Shown: one piece after another, positions 25,928 to 35,260 of the stretch
Numbering within the stretch: position 1 is the first letter of the stretch
Layout: each line of letters begins with the position of its first letter
Source: Spongiibacter tropicus DSM 19543
GTDB taxonomy: Bacteria > Pseudomonadota > Gammaproteobacteria > Pseudomonadales > Spongiibacteraceae
Direction: 5' to 3'
Assembly (NCBI RefSeq): GCF_000420325.1
Contig: NZ_ATUS01000001.1
Location: 1,244,463-1,308,462, forward strand
DNA: 64,000 nucleotides
Notes under the pieces: model-generated
Told to the model about the DNA's origin: nothing
Seen by the model: the letters and a program-made list of their open reading frames with translations, nothing else
Database searches by the model: none
Made by a program: the position numbers and the translations under genes

Positions 25928-25945
25928 TGACAACAGCTGTTGTCA
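25928..25945. promoter_or_regulatory. perfect 18-bp palindromic operator, site 1
   Basis: TGACAACAGCTGTTGTCA equals its own reverse complement over all 18 bases. It overlaps the -10 edge and the start of the predicted leftward promoter of the GMC gene. It lies between that gene and the divergent TetR gene, so it is probably the TetR operator. Confidence 0.8.
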
Positions 25946-25973
25946 CTTTACATCTGACAACACGGCATGTCAA
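25945..25973 (-). promoter_or_regulatory. predicted leftward promoter of the GMC oxidoreductase gene
   Basis: On the minus strand a perfect -35 box TTGACA (25973-25968) and a -10 box TAAAGT (25950-25945) are 17 bp apart. Predicted start is near 25938, giving a leader of about 90 bases. The two operator-like sites cover the -35 and the -10/start. Confidence 0.6.
25955..25972. promoter_or_regulatory. second operator-like site, imperfect
   Basis: TGACAACACGGCATGTCA shares the TGACAACA half and the outer TGACA/TGTCA arms with site 1. It is centred 27 bp away and overlaps the -35 box of the GMC promoter and the leader of the TetR gene. A paired site fits cooperative or doubled TetR binding and autoregulation. 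Confidence 0.65.
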
Positions 25974-25982
25974 AATTCAGCC

Positions 25983-26642
25983 ATGCCAGAATCCGCTCCC
26001 CAACGCCGCCGCAGCTACCGCGGCCAAAGCTCCGATGCCCGCCGTGCAGAGCGGCGACAACTGCTATTGGAAGCCGCCCTCAATCTGATTGCCGAGCAAG
26101 GCTACAGCAACGCGACCGTGCGCAATCTCTGCGCGGCAGCAGGGCTCACCGAACGCTATTTTTACGAGTCCTTCAGCAACCGCGAAGCCCTACTTGGAGA
26201 GTTGTATCAGCAGCAGACGGAGATTCTGCGGGAAGCCATGCTCAGCGCCATTCACCGCAGCAACGGCAGCGCTGAACAAGCGGTGAGAGCGGGACTTCAG
26301 GCGTTTTTCGAGACCTTGCAGAACTGCCCCTCACTGGCCAGAGTGATTCTGTTTGAAATCTTTGGCGTGAGTAAAACCATGGACGCGCTGTACTACCAAG
26401 CGATGGAGGATTTCGCAGCGCTGCTCGGGGAACTGGCTCAGGTATTAGGCATCGCCCGCATTGTGCCACCTGCCAGTGATGCCATGCTCTACGCGGGCTT
26501 GGTTGGCGCCGCAGTCCAGATGGCGCGCCGCTGGGTACTGAATGACTACCGCGAGAGCCCTGACATACTTGTGGAAAGCAGTCTGCTGCTGTTCATGGCC
26601 CTGTCTGAGCAACAGGATGCGCCGCTGTCAGTCGAGCATTAA
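25983..26642 (+). CDS. TetR-family transcriptional regulator
   Basis: A 219-residue TetR regulator with an N-terminal basic tail and HTH at about residues 20-65 (LLLEAALNLIAEQGYSNATV, then LTERYFYESFSNREALLGEL). The C-terminal ligand and dimer domain is divergent, as is normal. I choose ATG 25983; the frame extends back to 25887 but runs through the operator region and lacks a ribosome site. It is divergent from the cholesterol-oxidase-like gene and very likely represses it through the TGACAACA palindromes. Its last 15 bp overlap the convergent YgjP-like gene. The inducer is unknown, perhaps the oxidase substrate. Confidence 0.9.
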   Translation: MPESAPQRRRSYRGQSSDARRAERRQLLLEAALNLIAEQGYSNATVRNLCAAAGLTERYFYESFSNREALLGELYQQQTEILREAMLSAIHRSNGSAEQAVRAGLQAFFETLQNCPSLARVILFEIFGVSKTMDALYYQAMEDFAALLGELAQVLGIARIVPPASDAMLYAGLVGAAVQMARRWVLNDYRESPDILVESSLLLFMALSEQQDAPLSVEH

Positions 26643-27362
26643 CGCTCTCGTCAGTTCGTCCAGATGCTCGCTGTGCTGCTGCCAGTCTGGCATCAATTCG
26701 CTCATCAAGGCATAGAATGCGGGGCTGTGGTTCATTTCCCGCAAGTGGCAAAGCTCGTGAACAATAACCATGTCGATGCACTGCGGCGGCGCCATCATCA
26801 GTCGCGTATTCAGGCAGATCGCCCGCTGGGAACAACTTCCCCAACGCGAGCGCATCCGGCGTAGCCGCAGTGGTGGCAGTGTCGTTACCCAACTTGCCTG
26901 CGCGGCCCAAGCACTCAGACGCGCCTCCAGATGCTGCTCGGCGCGCTGGCGATACCAGCGCTGCAATGCCGCCTGAACTGCCTCTGCGCGGTGGTCGCTC
27001 ACGGCGAGTTCCAGGATACGCGCGGCCTCATCCAGGCGCCCACCGCGCCCCTCGACCAACTGCAAGGTATATGTCTGCCCCAAGTAGAATATGCGGTCGC
27101 CAGATTGCTGGGGGGCACGTGGCAAGTCCTGCTGGGCGGCGCGCTCGCGGCACTGCCACAGCCAGTCCTCATGACGGCGAAGCAGGGCATCGATATCTGA
27201 CTGCCGCGCCGCAACAGGCGCCCTTACCTCGACCTCTCCTCGCGGAGAAACCAATAGCGACAAGCGGCGCTGACGTCGTGGATGACGCCTGAGGCAATAG
27301 CCCAACGCGCCCGCTTCAAGCAGTATCTGACGCTGTTCCTCAGTGGCTTTCTTTACTGCCAC
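26628..27362 (-). CDS. YgjP-like zinc metallopeptidase (DUF45)
   Basis: A 244-residue protein of the YgjP/DUF45 family. The zinc-binding HExxH is HELCHLREMNHSPAFY near residues 201-216, the third ligand being the downstream His as in the family. Upstream core segments include RRMRSRWGSCSQRAICLNTRL. These proteins resemble the SprT/WSS1 protease fold; the cellular role in bacteria is unclear. It starts 4 bp after the stop of the REC-PAS kinase gene on the same strand, so it may be the last gene of that operon, and it overlaps the convergent TetR gene. Confidence 0.86.
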   Translation of the reverse strand: MAVKKATEEQRQILLEAGALGYCLRRHPRRQRRLSLLVSPRGEVEVRAPVAARQSDIDALLRRHEDWLWQCRERAAQQDLPRAPQQSGDRIFYLGQTYTLQLVEGRGGRLDEAARILELAVSDHRAEAVQAALQRWYRQRAEQHLEARLSAWAAQASWVTTLPPLRLRRMRSRWGSCSQRAICLNTRLMMAPPQCIDMVIVHELCHLREMNHSPAFYALMSELMPDWQQHSEHLDELTRALMLD

Positions 27363-27365
27363 GAC

Positions 27366-28889
27366 TTATACGTCAGCCACACAGGGCGGGAATTCACAGA
27401 TAAATACCGCACCACCGTCGGGGTTAGCTTCATAGCGGATATCCCCCCCGTGCCCTTGCATGATCGATTGTGACACCGACAGACCGATCCCCATTCCGCC
27501 CTCTTTAGAGGTCACAAACGGGCTGAAGAGCTGTTCCTCAACCTCTCTTGCCAGACCGAGGCCAAAGTCTCTCACCCTGAAACAGACATGCCCGCCAGCG
27601 GGAAAGGTACTGACCTCAACCGGACGGTGACTGCCCGCCGCAGCCGTAGACTCCATCGCATTGCGAATGAGGTTCAAGGCTACCTGCTGAATCTGCACCT
27701 CGTCGCCGTAAATGCTGGACAAGTCGCCCGCCGCCTGCAACACCACCCGCGTGCGATTGACCTTGGAGTCGACTTCGGCAAGAGCCAACACCTCTTTCAG
27801 CAGCACATTGAGATTGATTACCGACTTTGCACCCGAGGGCTTCTTCACATAGCTGCGCATGCGCTGGATCACCGCCGACGCCCGTTCAGCCTGAACCCCG
27901 ATTTTGTTTAACACATCGTCCAGTTTGGCGCGCTTCTCCTCAGGCAAATCGGCCAGCAGGCGGTGTGCGACCCGCGCATAATTGGTCACGGCGGTGAGCG
28001 GTTGATTGACCTCATGGGCAATCCCGGCGGCCATTTCACCACCGGTACTCAAACGTTCGATATGGGCAAGATGCTGACGCTGCTGGTCCATTTCATTGCG
28101 CGCCTGCTCAAGCGCCCGCTGATTGGCCAGCCACTCACTGATATCACGCAACACCAGCACCGCACCGCCCTCACTGCGCGCGCTGCCACTGAGCGCAACC
28201 TGCAGGGGTTTGCCATCACGGCGCGTCATTTCCGCGTGGTTTTTGCGCAGGCTGACCCCCGCCTCGCAAAGCAGCGACAGGGACTGATTCAGGCCGTCAT
28301 CGCCGGGAAAAAGATCCAGACCGAGGAGTGGTTCGCCCAGCGCATCGGCTTGAGGCCAACCCGTTAACTCAGCTGCCCGGGCATTCATAGAGCTGACGCG
28401 GCCCTCGGCATCAAGACCGAAAATCCCCTCTTCCACCGCATTCAAGATGCGCTGGTTTTCGTCCTCAAGTTCGGTATTGCGCCGCGCCAGAGCCCGCTCC
28501 AAACGCTGGAGCTTGATGTGGGTGCGTACCCGCGCCAACACTTCATCGGCCTGAAAGGGTTTGGCGATGTAATCGACCCCGCCGATCGCCAGACCGTGAA
28601 CCTTGGACTGGCTGTCGGTCAGCGCCGACAGAAAAATCACCACAATATCTGCCGTATCGGGGTCTGCCTTTAATCGCTCACAGACCTCAAAACCGTCCAT
28701 CCCCGGCATCATCACATCGAGCAGAATCAGCGATGGCTTGGCACGCTTTGCGGTATACAAGGCCGCCTCGCCGTCGCGGGCCGCCAGCAGCCGATACCCA
28801 CTCCCTTCAAGGGTTTTAAACAACACCTGAAGGTTCGTCGGATTATCGTCAACCAGCAGAATCTGCTCTCCTCCCTGATCACGCGTCAT
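27366..28889 (-). CDS. REC-PAS-histidine kinase (FixL/NtrB-like)
   Basis: A 507-residue protein: receiver domain (about 8-122) with phospho-acceptor Asp58 in LILLDVMMPGMDG, PAS domain (about 143-250), HisKA (275-345) with His292 in GIAHEVNQPLTAV, and HATPase (about 390-505) with GMGIGLSVSQSIMQGHGG. A receiver at the N-terminus means the kinase is itself controlled by phosphotransfer, probably from the hybrid kinase encoded just upstream. The ATG at 28889 overlaps the end of the hybrid kinase gene by 11 bp; a longer frame to 28946 is less likely. No membrane segment, so cytosolic. The likely output is the FixJ-type regulator at 32126. Confidence 0.9.
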   Translation of the reverse strand: MTRDQGGEQILLVDDNPTNLQVLFKTLEGSGYRLLAARDGEAALYTAKRAKPSLILLDVMMPGMDGFEVCERLKADPDTADIVVIFLSALTDSQSKVHGLAIGGVDYIAKPFQADEVLARVRTHIKLQRLERALARRNTELEDENQRILNAVEEGIFGLDAEGRVSSMNARAAELTGWPQADALGEPLLGLDLFPGDDGLNQSLSLLCEAGVSLRKNHAEMTRRDGKPLQVALSGSARSEGGAVLVLRDISEWLANQRALEQARNEMDQQRQHLAHIERLSTGGEMAAGIAHEVNQPLTAVTNYARVAHRLLADLPEEKRAKLDDVLNKIGVQAERASAVIQRMRSYVKKPSGAKSVINLNVLLKEVLALAEVDSKVNRTRVVLQAAGDLSSIYGDEVQIQQVALNLIRNAMESTAAAGSHRPVEVSTFPAGGHVCFRVRDFGLGLAREVEEQLFSPFVTSKEGGMGIGLSVSQSIMQGHGGDIRYEANPDGGAVFICEFPPCVADV

Positions 28890-31800
28890 GCAGGCTGACT
28901 CCCTCGTCCAGTCCCTCGAACAGCTGCGCCAGCCGTTCAAAATCAAATTCCCTTAACAGCCGTTCCGCCTCATCGCTCAGGGCGGACTGCTGGGGATAAC
29001 GCCTGCGCAATTGCCCCAGCAATTCGCGCAATCCGGTCACATCCCCCACATCCACAGCTTCCTTGAGTTGCTGAATAAAGGCTTCCGGCAAATCTATCGC
29101 GACGCGTACCGGCGTCACCTCCACGGGCTCGTCTGCGGGCTCGACAGGCTCCGCGCGTGTCACCGTTGCTGTCGCTCGGCCGCAGAAACGCACCATGACT
29201 TTGTACAGTTCATTCATACTGATCGGCTTCGGCAGGAAATCATCGCAGCCGACCGATCGCGCTTCCGCCACCATGCCTTCATCGGTGGTGGCCGAAGCCA
29301 TAACAATGTTCACATTCAGCTTCATTTCCTGCTTGATGATGCGGGTTGCCTCCATGCCGTCCATCTCGGGCATACGCAGATCCATCAGCACAATATCCGC
29401 CGGGCGTTCCTTCAGCAGCTCAATAACTTCCAGCCCATTGGCTGCCTCGCGAACATCACTGGTAATGTCATCCAACATGCCGAGCAGTACTTGGCGGTTC
29501 ACCATCACATCATCGGCCACGATCACTGCCGGATTGCCTGCGATCATGTCACTGCTGAGCTCCTCGCTGCGGCGACCCGCATCGCCATCAGGCAGGCTCC
29601 CGACACGCTCAACAACAATCAGCGGAATGTGGAAGTAGAAGCAGCTACCCACGCCGACTTTACTGCGCAAGTTCAAACTGCCGCCCATCGCCTCTACCAG
29701 TCGCCGACAGATCGACAGACCGAGCCCGGTCCCCTTGCCGTCCTGCGGATTGACCTGTTTGAAGGGTTCGAATACATCGTGCAGCTTCGACTCGGGAATG
29801 CCGATACCGGAGTCCGTGACCTCGAAGTCCAGCGTATCCCGCTCATCGCGGACGAATATTTTGAGACTGACCTTGCCCTTATTGGTGAACTTGACCGCAT
29901 TGTCGAGCAAGTTCACCAGCACCTGCCGCAGCTTCACCGCATCAAATTCCAATTCCTGCGGCACGCTGGTATCGATATCGATAATAAACTCCAGGCCTTT
30001 TGACTTCGCCCGGTGCCCGACGATATCGCCCACACTGGCAATCACATCGTCCAGCTTATTGGCTTCGGGCAAGATATTAATGTTGCCGCTCTCGATCTTG
30101 GCGAGATCCAGCACATCATTAATCAGATTGAGCAGGTGCTTGCCGCAACTCTCGATGGCGCGCAAATATTCCTGACTTTCTCCCGGCAGTCCCACCTCTT
30201 TCTGCAACAGCTGGGCATAACCCAATACGCCATTCAGCGGCGTGCGCAGCTCGTGGCTGACACTGGACAGGAACTGGCTTTTCGCGTGCAGGGCATCCTC
30301 TGCAGAAATGCGTGCATCGACCAGATCCTGCTCCATCCGCTTGCGATCAGTGATATCAATCATGATCCCCATCGCACGCAACGGCTGGTCGCGGTCATCG
30401 TTTTCCACCACATCGCCACGGCTGTATATCCAGCGGTAGTTCCCGGCGCTGTCGCGCACGCGAAATTCGACACTGTTACCCGTGGCCAGCCCTAACCAGC
30501 TATCGACCGCCGAGGCAATAATCTGCAGATCATCCGGGCAGGCCACTTCTTTATAAGAGCCAACGGGATGGGGTTTAGAGAGCGGCCGGTATCCCAGCGA
30601 GCGGAAAAAGCTGGGGCTCACCATGACGAGGCCAGTACTCAGATCAAGATCCCAGAGGTGATTCTGCGCCGCATCCAACGCCAACTGAAAGCGGCGCTCA
30701 CTCAGCTTCAGCGCGCGCTCAGTCTGCGTACGCTTGTCGACCATGAAATTCGCGTCTTCTGCCAGGCGCTGAAATTCGGCGAATGGCAGGCGGTTGACGT
30801 CGATAAAGGTCGAGCGCTTGCTGGCGTCGGCAAAAAACTGCTGAAAGATACTGAAGCCATGAGCGCTGCGCTGCGCCAGCCAGCGAGCGGCAATCATCGA
30901 GAACAGCATCAGCCCGAAGGCGATCAGCATAATAGACAGGATATGTTCTTCGACTCGCGCCTGCAGTGCAGAGCGCTCATCCAGCAGCTTGGCATTCAGC
31001 TCGTCCAGGAAGACGGCCGACCCCAGAACCCAGCCCCAGGGTTCGTAACGACGCAGATAGGAGACCACCGGCTGCGGCTGGTCTGGCTGTTCGTTATTCG
31101 GCCAGCTCAACTCGGTGAACAGACTGTTCTCCTTGCTGTCCATGCGCCGCGCGGCTTCCAGCACACCGGGCATCGTCGTGCCGACGGCTTCGGGGTGATA
31201 GCCGTTTACTAATTGCCGCCCCGCGGCATCGACCACAAACAGAATAGAGTTGTCGGTGTCGACCGGCACCGCCGCAATGCGCTCAATCACTTCCTGCTGC
31301 ACACGGCCAATTTCCGCATGCAGGTAGACACTGGCGCCGATGTAGACATTCAGAGGCTCGTAGTAATACACAAAACTGAAGTTGCGCTCACTACCACCGC
31401 GACTGCTGTCGTTCACCCGATATTCGACGAAGTCGTAATTTTTCTCTTTGGTCACCGACTTGATCTGAGCGGCAAAAGCCTTGAGCACCTTGGCATCACT
31501 CAGCCGCTTGCTGCCATCGGGATGCATCGGGGGCAGAATATCCTGCCCATCGCCGCCGAATAGAAAGAAGAAGCCGTTATTGTCGTGAAAGCTGAGGGCG
31601 CCCATGGTGGTGCGAAGCCGGTTGAGCAGCTCGCTGCGACTTTCCCCTTGAGACTCTTTGCGGGTGTTTTCCAGCAGCGACAACCCCACCGCCAGTTGCT
31701 GGCGCAGATCGTTGTATAGCTGACGGTTCAACTGCGTGCGCCGAAACTCGAGGTATTCGACGGCCTTGTCCACCTCCCGGCGCAGCAGTTCGCGGCGCGT

Positions 31801-31959
31801 CTCAATATAGTTATTGCGCCAATCTTCACTCTGCTCGGTATACTGCTCGTATTCTTTGGCGATCCAAATATAGCCGAGAATTGCCAGCGGAATCGCCGAC
31901 AGCGCGACCAGGCTGAGCAGGTAGATTTGTACTAAACTGCGCTTCGGTTTCATGCGCAC
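28879..31959 (-). CDS. Cache-PAS hybrid sensor histidine kinase
   Basis: A 1026-residue membrane sensor. First membrane segment 10-33, periplasmic Cache-type domain about 35-335 (two lobes, FFFLFGGDGQDILPPMHPDG and PVVSYLRRYEPWGWVLGSAVF), second segment 337-358, PAS 425-540, HisKA with His569 in SVSHELRTPLNG, HATPase (NLLDNAVKFTNKG, DSGIGIPESKLHDVFEPF, GTGLGLSICRRL), and receiver 810-925 with Asp860 in IVLMDLRMPEMDG. The last 80 residues are helical but lack a clear Hpt histidine. Cache domains sense small ligands such as carboxylates or amino acids. The gene overlaps the next kinase gene and is divergent from the FixJ-like regulator, so the three probably form one relay. Confidence 0.92.
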   Translation of the reverse strand: MRMKPKRSLVQIYLLSLVALSAIPLAILGYIWIAKEYEQYTEQSEDWRNNYIETRRELLRREVDKAVEYLEFRRTQLNRQLYNDLRQQLAVGLSLLENTRKESQGESRSELLNRLRTTMGALSFHDNNGFFFLFGGDGQDILPPMHPDGSKRLSDAKVLKAFAAQIKSVTKEKNYDFVEYRVNDSSRGGSERNFSFVYYYEPLNVYIGASVYLHAEIGRVQQEVIERIAAVPVDTDNSILFVVDAAGRQLVNGYHPEAVGTTMPGVLEAARRMDSKENSLFTELSWPNNEQPDQPQPVVSYLRRYEPWGWVLGSAVFLDELNAKLLDERSALQARVEEHILSIMLIAFGLMLFSMIAARWLAQRSAHGFSIFQQFFADASKRSTFIDVNRLPFAEFQRLAEDANFMVDKRTQTERALKLSERRFQLALDAAQNHLWDLDLSTGLVMVSPSFFRSLGYRPLSKPHPVGSYKEVACPDDLQIIASAVDSWLGLATGNSVEFRVRDSAGNYRWIYSRGDVVENDDRDQPLRAMGIMIDITDRKRMEQDLVDARISAEDALHAKSQFLSSVSHELRTPLNGVLGYAQLLQKEVGLPGESQEYLRAIESCGKHLLNLINDVLDLAKIESGNINILPEANKLDDVIASVGDIVGHRAKSKGLEFIIDIDTSVPQELEFDAVKLRQVLVNLLDNAVKFTNKGKVSLKIFVRDERDTLDFEVTDSGIGIPESKLHDVFEPFKQVNPQDGKGTGLGLSICRRLVEAMGGSLNLRSKVGVGSCFYFHIPLIVVERVGSLPDGDAGRRSEELSSDMIAGNPAVIVADDVMVNRQVLLGMLDDITSDVREAANGLEVIELLKERPADIVLMDLRMPEMDGMEATRIIKQEMKLNVNIVMASATTDEGMVAEARSVGCDDFLPKPISMNELYKVMVRFCGRATATVTRAEPVEPADEPVEVTPVRVAIDLPEAFIQQLKEAVDVGDVTGLRELLGQLRRRYPQQSALSDEAERLLREFDFERLAQLFEGLDEGVSLHDA

Positions 31960-32125
31960 CCTATGCTGTTGTTTTAAGCCGCCATCTGGCGCATATCGCC
32001 AAAGCTTATCGGCTCAATTGGCAGTCCGCCAGTATCGGGGGGCTAAATTCGCAAATAGGCTGGTCAATGGCCCTGCGTTTCCGCTAATCTGAAAGCAATA
32101 ACATCGAACGAGCAAGGACGGAATA

Positions 32126-32749
32126 ATGACCAAAGAAGCTACTGTCTACCTGGTAGAAGACGACGACGCGGTTCGCGACTCGCTGCAGATGGTGCTGGAG
32201 TCCGTAGGCTACCACGTAGCGGCCTACTCCCGCGCTGACAGCTTCCTTGAAGAATTTTCTACCGATATGGCCGGCTGTCTCGTGCTGGACATCCGTATGC
32301 CCGGTATGAATGGTATGGAGCTGCAGCGTCAGCTGAACATGCGAAACTCGATTCTGCCCATCATTTTTGTGACTGGCCACGGTGATGTACCGATGGCTGT
32401 CGAAGCCATGCAGCGCGGCGCGGTAGACTTTGTTCAGAAGCCCTACCGGGAAGAAGAACTGCTGGGCAAAATTCAGCAGGCCATTGCCGCAGATACCGAA
32501 AACCGCGCCGAACTCGATGCCAAACACAAAATCATTGAGCGCTTGGCCGAACTGACGCCACGGGAAAAGCAGGTCATGGAGCTGATGATTGAAGGTAAAG
32601 CCAATAAGGTGATTGCCTACGATCTGGATATCAGCCAGCGTACCGTCGAGATTCACCGCGCGCGCGTTATGGAGAAAATGGGTGTGCGCTCACTGGCTCA
32701 CCTGGTGCGCATGGTCATGGCCGCTGAAGATAACGGCAGCGCCCAATAA
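32126..32749 (+). CDS. FixJ/NarL-type response regulator
   Basis: A 207-residue DNA-binding response regulator. The receiver has the acidic pocket EDDDAVRDSL and phospho-acceptor Asp55 in CLVLDIRMPGMNG, the Thr in FVTGHGDVPMAVEAM, and Lys in FVQKPY. The LuxR-type HTH (about 138-200) reads LTPREKQVMELMIEGKANK, then ISQRTVEIHRARVMEKMGV. AAGGACGG precedes the ATG. The divergent neighbours are two histidine kinases, making this the presumed output of that phosphorelay. Target genes are not indicated. Confidence 0.93.
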   Translation: MTKEATVYLVEDDDAVRDSLQMVLESVGYHVAAYSRADSFLEEFSTDMAGCLVLDIRMPGMNGMELQRQLNMRNSILPIIFVTGHGDVPMAVEAMQRGAVDFVQKPYREEELLGKIQQAIAADTENRAELDAKHKIIERLAELTPREKQVMELMIEGKANKVIAYDLDISQRTVEIHRARVMEKMGVRSLAHLVRMVMAAEDNGSAQ

Positions 32750-32783
32750 TTTTACTCAACCGCGTCCTCTCAAGCATCACGAC

Positions 32784-33110
32784 TCAGCCATCCCCACTTA
32801 GCAAGGCATCGATGCGCTCCAGCGCATCGAGCAAGCCCCCGACTGGCAAGCGCTGTCCTCGATAAAACTCTTCCGCCATCGGCGTAATACTGCAGGCACC
32901 CGGCAGTGCTTCCTCCTGCTCGATCAGAAAGCGAATGCGGGGAATAAAAATGAATTGCAGCCACTGATTAAACCGCAAGGTATCCACCGCAAATGGCTGC
33001 TCACTGCGCAGCGCTTCGACGGGGGGTGAGACCCGATCCCAGTGGCCGATGCCACGCAACTCCGCTTCAATATCTATCAGGGTGGCGGCAATTAATGCGT
33101 CGTGTTCCAT
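32784..33110 (-). CDS. yqcC: YqcC family protein
   Basis: A 108-residue YqcC/DUF446 protein. Typical segments are ALIAATLIDIEAELRGIGHW, PFAVDTLRFNQWLQFIFIPR and SITPMAEEFYRG. In enterobacteria yqcC lies beside truC (tRNA pseudouridine-65 synthase); here it follows dinG by 2 bp, and no truC is visible. The biochemical role is unknown. Probably translated with dinG. Confidence 0.9.
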   Translation of the reverse strand: MEHDALIAATLIDIEAELRGIGHWDRVSPPVEALRSEQPFAVDTLRFNQWLQFIFIPRIRFLIEQEEALPGACSITPMAEEFYRGQRLPVGGLLDALERIDALLSGDG

Positions 33111-33112
33111 CG

Positions 33113-35260
33113 CTATTCAATACGCTGCTGGTAGGGCGGCATTGAGTCCAGCATCTGGCGCCCGTAGCGCCGGGTCACAATGCGCCGATCAAGAATGGTA
33201 ATGCGGCCGCGATCCGATTCACTGCGCAGCAGGCGGCCGCTGGCCTGTACCAGCTTGACCGCCGCATCAGGCACAGTGATCTCCATAAAGGGGTTACCGT
33301 TGTTGCGACTGATCCACTCTGCCAACGCCTCTTCCACGGGGTCTTCCGGCACCGCAAAGGGGATTTTGGCAATAACCACATGGCTGCAATACTTGCCGGG
33401 CAAATCCACACCTTCGGCAAAACTGGCCAGACCGAAAATCACACTGCCCTTGCCCTCATCCACGCGCTGACGATGCTGGCTGAGAATTTCGTGCTTGGGT
33501 AACTCCCCCTGCGCGACAATCAGACGCCGCAAAGACAGCGGCACGCCTTCCAGCACTGCATTCAGCTGGCGGCGGGAAGCGAACAGGACGAGACTACCCT
33601 CATCCTTATTCAGCAGTTCGGGGAGCATCTCAATCAGTGCCTCGGTGTGGGCCTCGGCATCCCCCGCATCGCAGGCCATGGCGGGAATGTATAACTCACC
33701 CGCCTCGGCATGCTGGAAGGGACTGGGCACCACCTCAAAACTGGCATCCTCATACAGCCCCGCCCGCATACTGAAACGCTTGAAACTGCCAAGCGCGGTC
33801 AAGGTGGCCGACGTCAGCACCGCGCCATAACAGCGAGACCACAGGGACGATTGCAAGGTTTTCGCGGCCAGAATCGGACTGCTGTTCAGCTCCATATCCA
33901 TCAGGCCTTGCCCCGCTTCAACCAACGTCAGCCAGCGGGCAATGGGGGGCTTCTCCTTGCTGCTATCACTGGCGTAAGACTGCCACAGCGCCAGTATGGT
34001 CTGGCAACGAAAGCGCATGGCAGAAACATCGGCCAGCCACTGCTCCAACTCATCGCGTCGCTGCTCTAGCGTCCCCTTGTCCAACCCTTCCTGCAGCGTT
34101 TCAATCAATCCTTCCGTATGCTGAACCAGCGCACCAAATGCCGCTCGCAGCTCCCGCGCCAACGTGGCCAGCTCAGCGGGAACCTGACCATCTTCAAACC
34201 GACGCAGTTTTTTCCCCTGCCGCTCTCCGGCATCGTCGAGCAAATCCACCAATTGGCTGCGCAACGGCTGCATGCCCTCGCGCGCGGCAATCAGCAGATT
34301 GAGTAACGATTCAAACTGCCCCCGCAGCGATTTTTGCATGGCAGGTAAAGCCAAGATCGGTGCTATTGAACGCTCCGCCTGCTCCAGCCAGCGCTCGCTG
34401 GCACCCAGCCGGAAGCTGGCACTGAAATGATTAATGACTTTATCCGGCAGGTGGTGCGCCTCATCAAATACGTAGATGCACTCTTCCGGCGGCGGCAGAA
34501 TCGCCCCCCCTCCCAGCGCCAGATCCGCGAGTACGAGGTCATGGTTTGCCACAACCACCTCGGCCTGCGTCATCGCTTCCCGCGCTTTGAAAAAGCTGCA
34601 CTGTTTAACGTGGCTGCAACGTCGTCCGCCACACTGTGCGTGGTCAGTGGTAACGCGCTGCCACTGCTCCTCTGGCAGCACCGCTTCCCAGTTGTCGCGA
34701 TCGCCGTCCCATTTACCCTGAGCCAGGTTTTCAGCAAAGTGCTTGTAGAGAGTCAGTGCGTCATTGTCCGGCGCCGCGCTGCGCTCATCGGGATACAGGG
34801 GCAACACCTGTGTGTCACCACCGCTTAATAGTTGATCAAGTTTTGAAAGACACAGATAACGTCGGCGCCCTTTTGACAGGCTCAGCGTGAACGACAGACC
34901 ACTGTGCTGGAGAATATCCGGCAAGTCACGCTGCAAAATCTGCTCCTGCAGAGCGACCGTCGCCGTCGCGATAACCAGTGTCTTGTTCGCCTCGCGGGCA
35001 ATGGGTATCGCTGCCAGGGCATAGGCCAGCGTCTTGCCCGTTCCGGTACCCGCCTCCACTACACAGAGGTGGTCGCCGCCACTGCGCAAATGCTCCTGAT
35101 TGCGCTTGATGCCACCCAGCACCCGAGCAATATGTGCAATCATCAGGCGCTGGCCAAGCCGGGGTTTCAGCGACTTGTTGTTCAGAAACTGGCGGTAAGC
35201 CCCCTGAATCTGCGATTTCAGATCATCACTGAGCACCGACAACTCCCGGCGCGCCGGCAT
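33113..35260 (-). CDS. dinG: ATP-dependent DNA helicase DinG (Fe-S, XPD-like)
   Basis: A 715-residue superfamily-2 helicase. Walker A is EAGTGTGKT near residues 70-78, the DEAH box is VFDEAHHLPD near 267-276. The iron-sulfur cluster cysteines are in RRRYLCLSKL and the later CGGRRCSHVKQCSFF segment. Motif VI is near the C-terminus (QASGRLLRSESDRGRITILD). DinG unwinds DNA 5'-3', R-loops and G-quadruplexes. Length matches E. coli DinG (716). The ATG at 35260 overlaps the stop of the upstream acyltransferase gene by one base (TAATG). I see no clear LexA box next to it, and the gene is embedded in an operon. Confidence 0.95.
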   Translation of the reverse strand: MPARRELSVLSDDLKSQIQGAYRQFLNNKSLKPRLGQRLMIAHIARVLGGIKRNQEHLRSGGDHLCVVEAGTGTGKTLAYALAAIPIAREANKTLVIATATVALQEQILQRDLPDILQHSGLSFTLSLSKGRRRYLCLSKLDQLLSGGDTQVLPLYPDERSAAPDNDALTLYKHFAENLAQGKWDGDRDNWEAVLPEEQWQRVTTDHAQCGGRRCSHVKQCSFFKAREAMTQAEVVVANHDLVLADLALGGGAILPPPEECIYVFDEAHHLPDKVINHFSASFRLGASERWLEQAERSIAPILALPAMQKSLRGQFESLLNLLIAAREGMQPLRSQLVDLLDDAGERQGKKLRRFEDGQVPAELATLARELRAAFGALVQHTEGLIETLQEGLDKGTLEQRRDELEQWLADVSAMRFRCQTILALWQSYASDSSKEKPPIARWLTLVEAGQGLMDMELNSSPILAAKTLQSSLWSRCYGAVLTSATLTALGSFKRFSMRAGLYEDASFEVVPSPFQHAEAGELYIPAMACDAGDAEAHTEALIEMLPELLNKDEGSLVLFASRRQLNAVLEGVPLSLRRLIVAQGELPKHEILSQHRQRVDEGKGSVIFGLASFAEGVDLPGKYCSHVVIAKIPFAVPEDPVEEALAEWISRNNGNPFMEITVPDAAVKLVQASGRLLRSESDRGRITILDRRIVTRRYGRQMLDSMPPYQQRIE

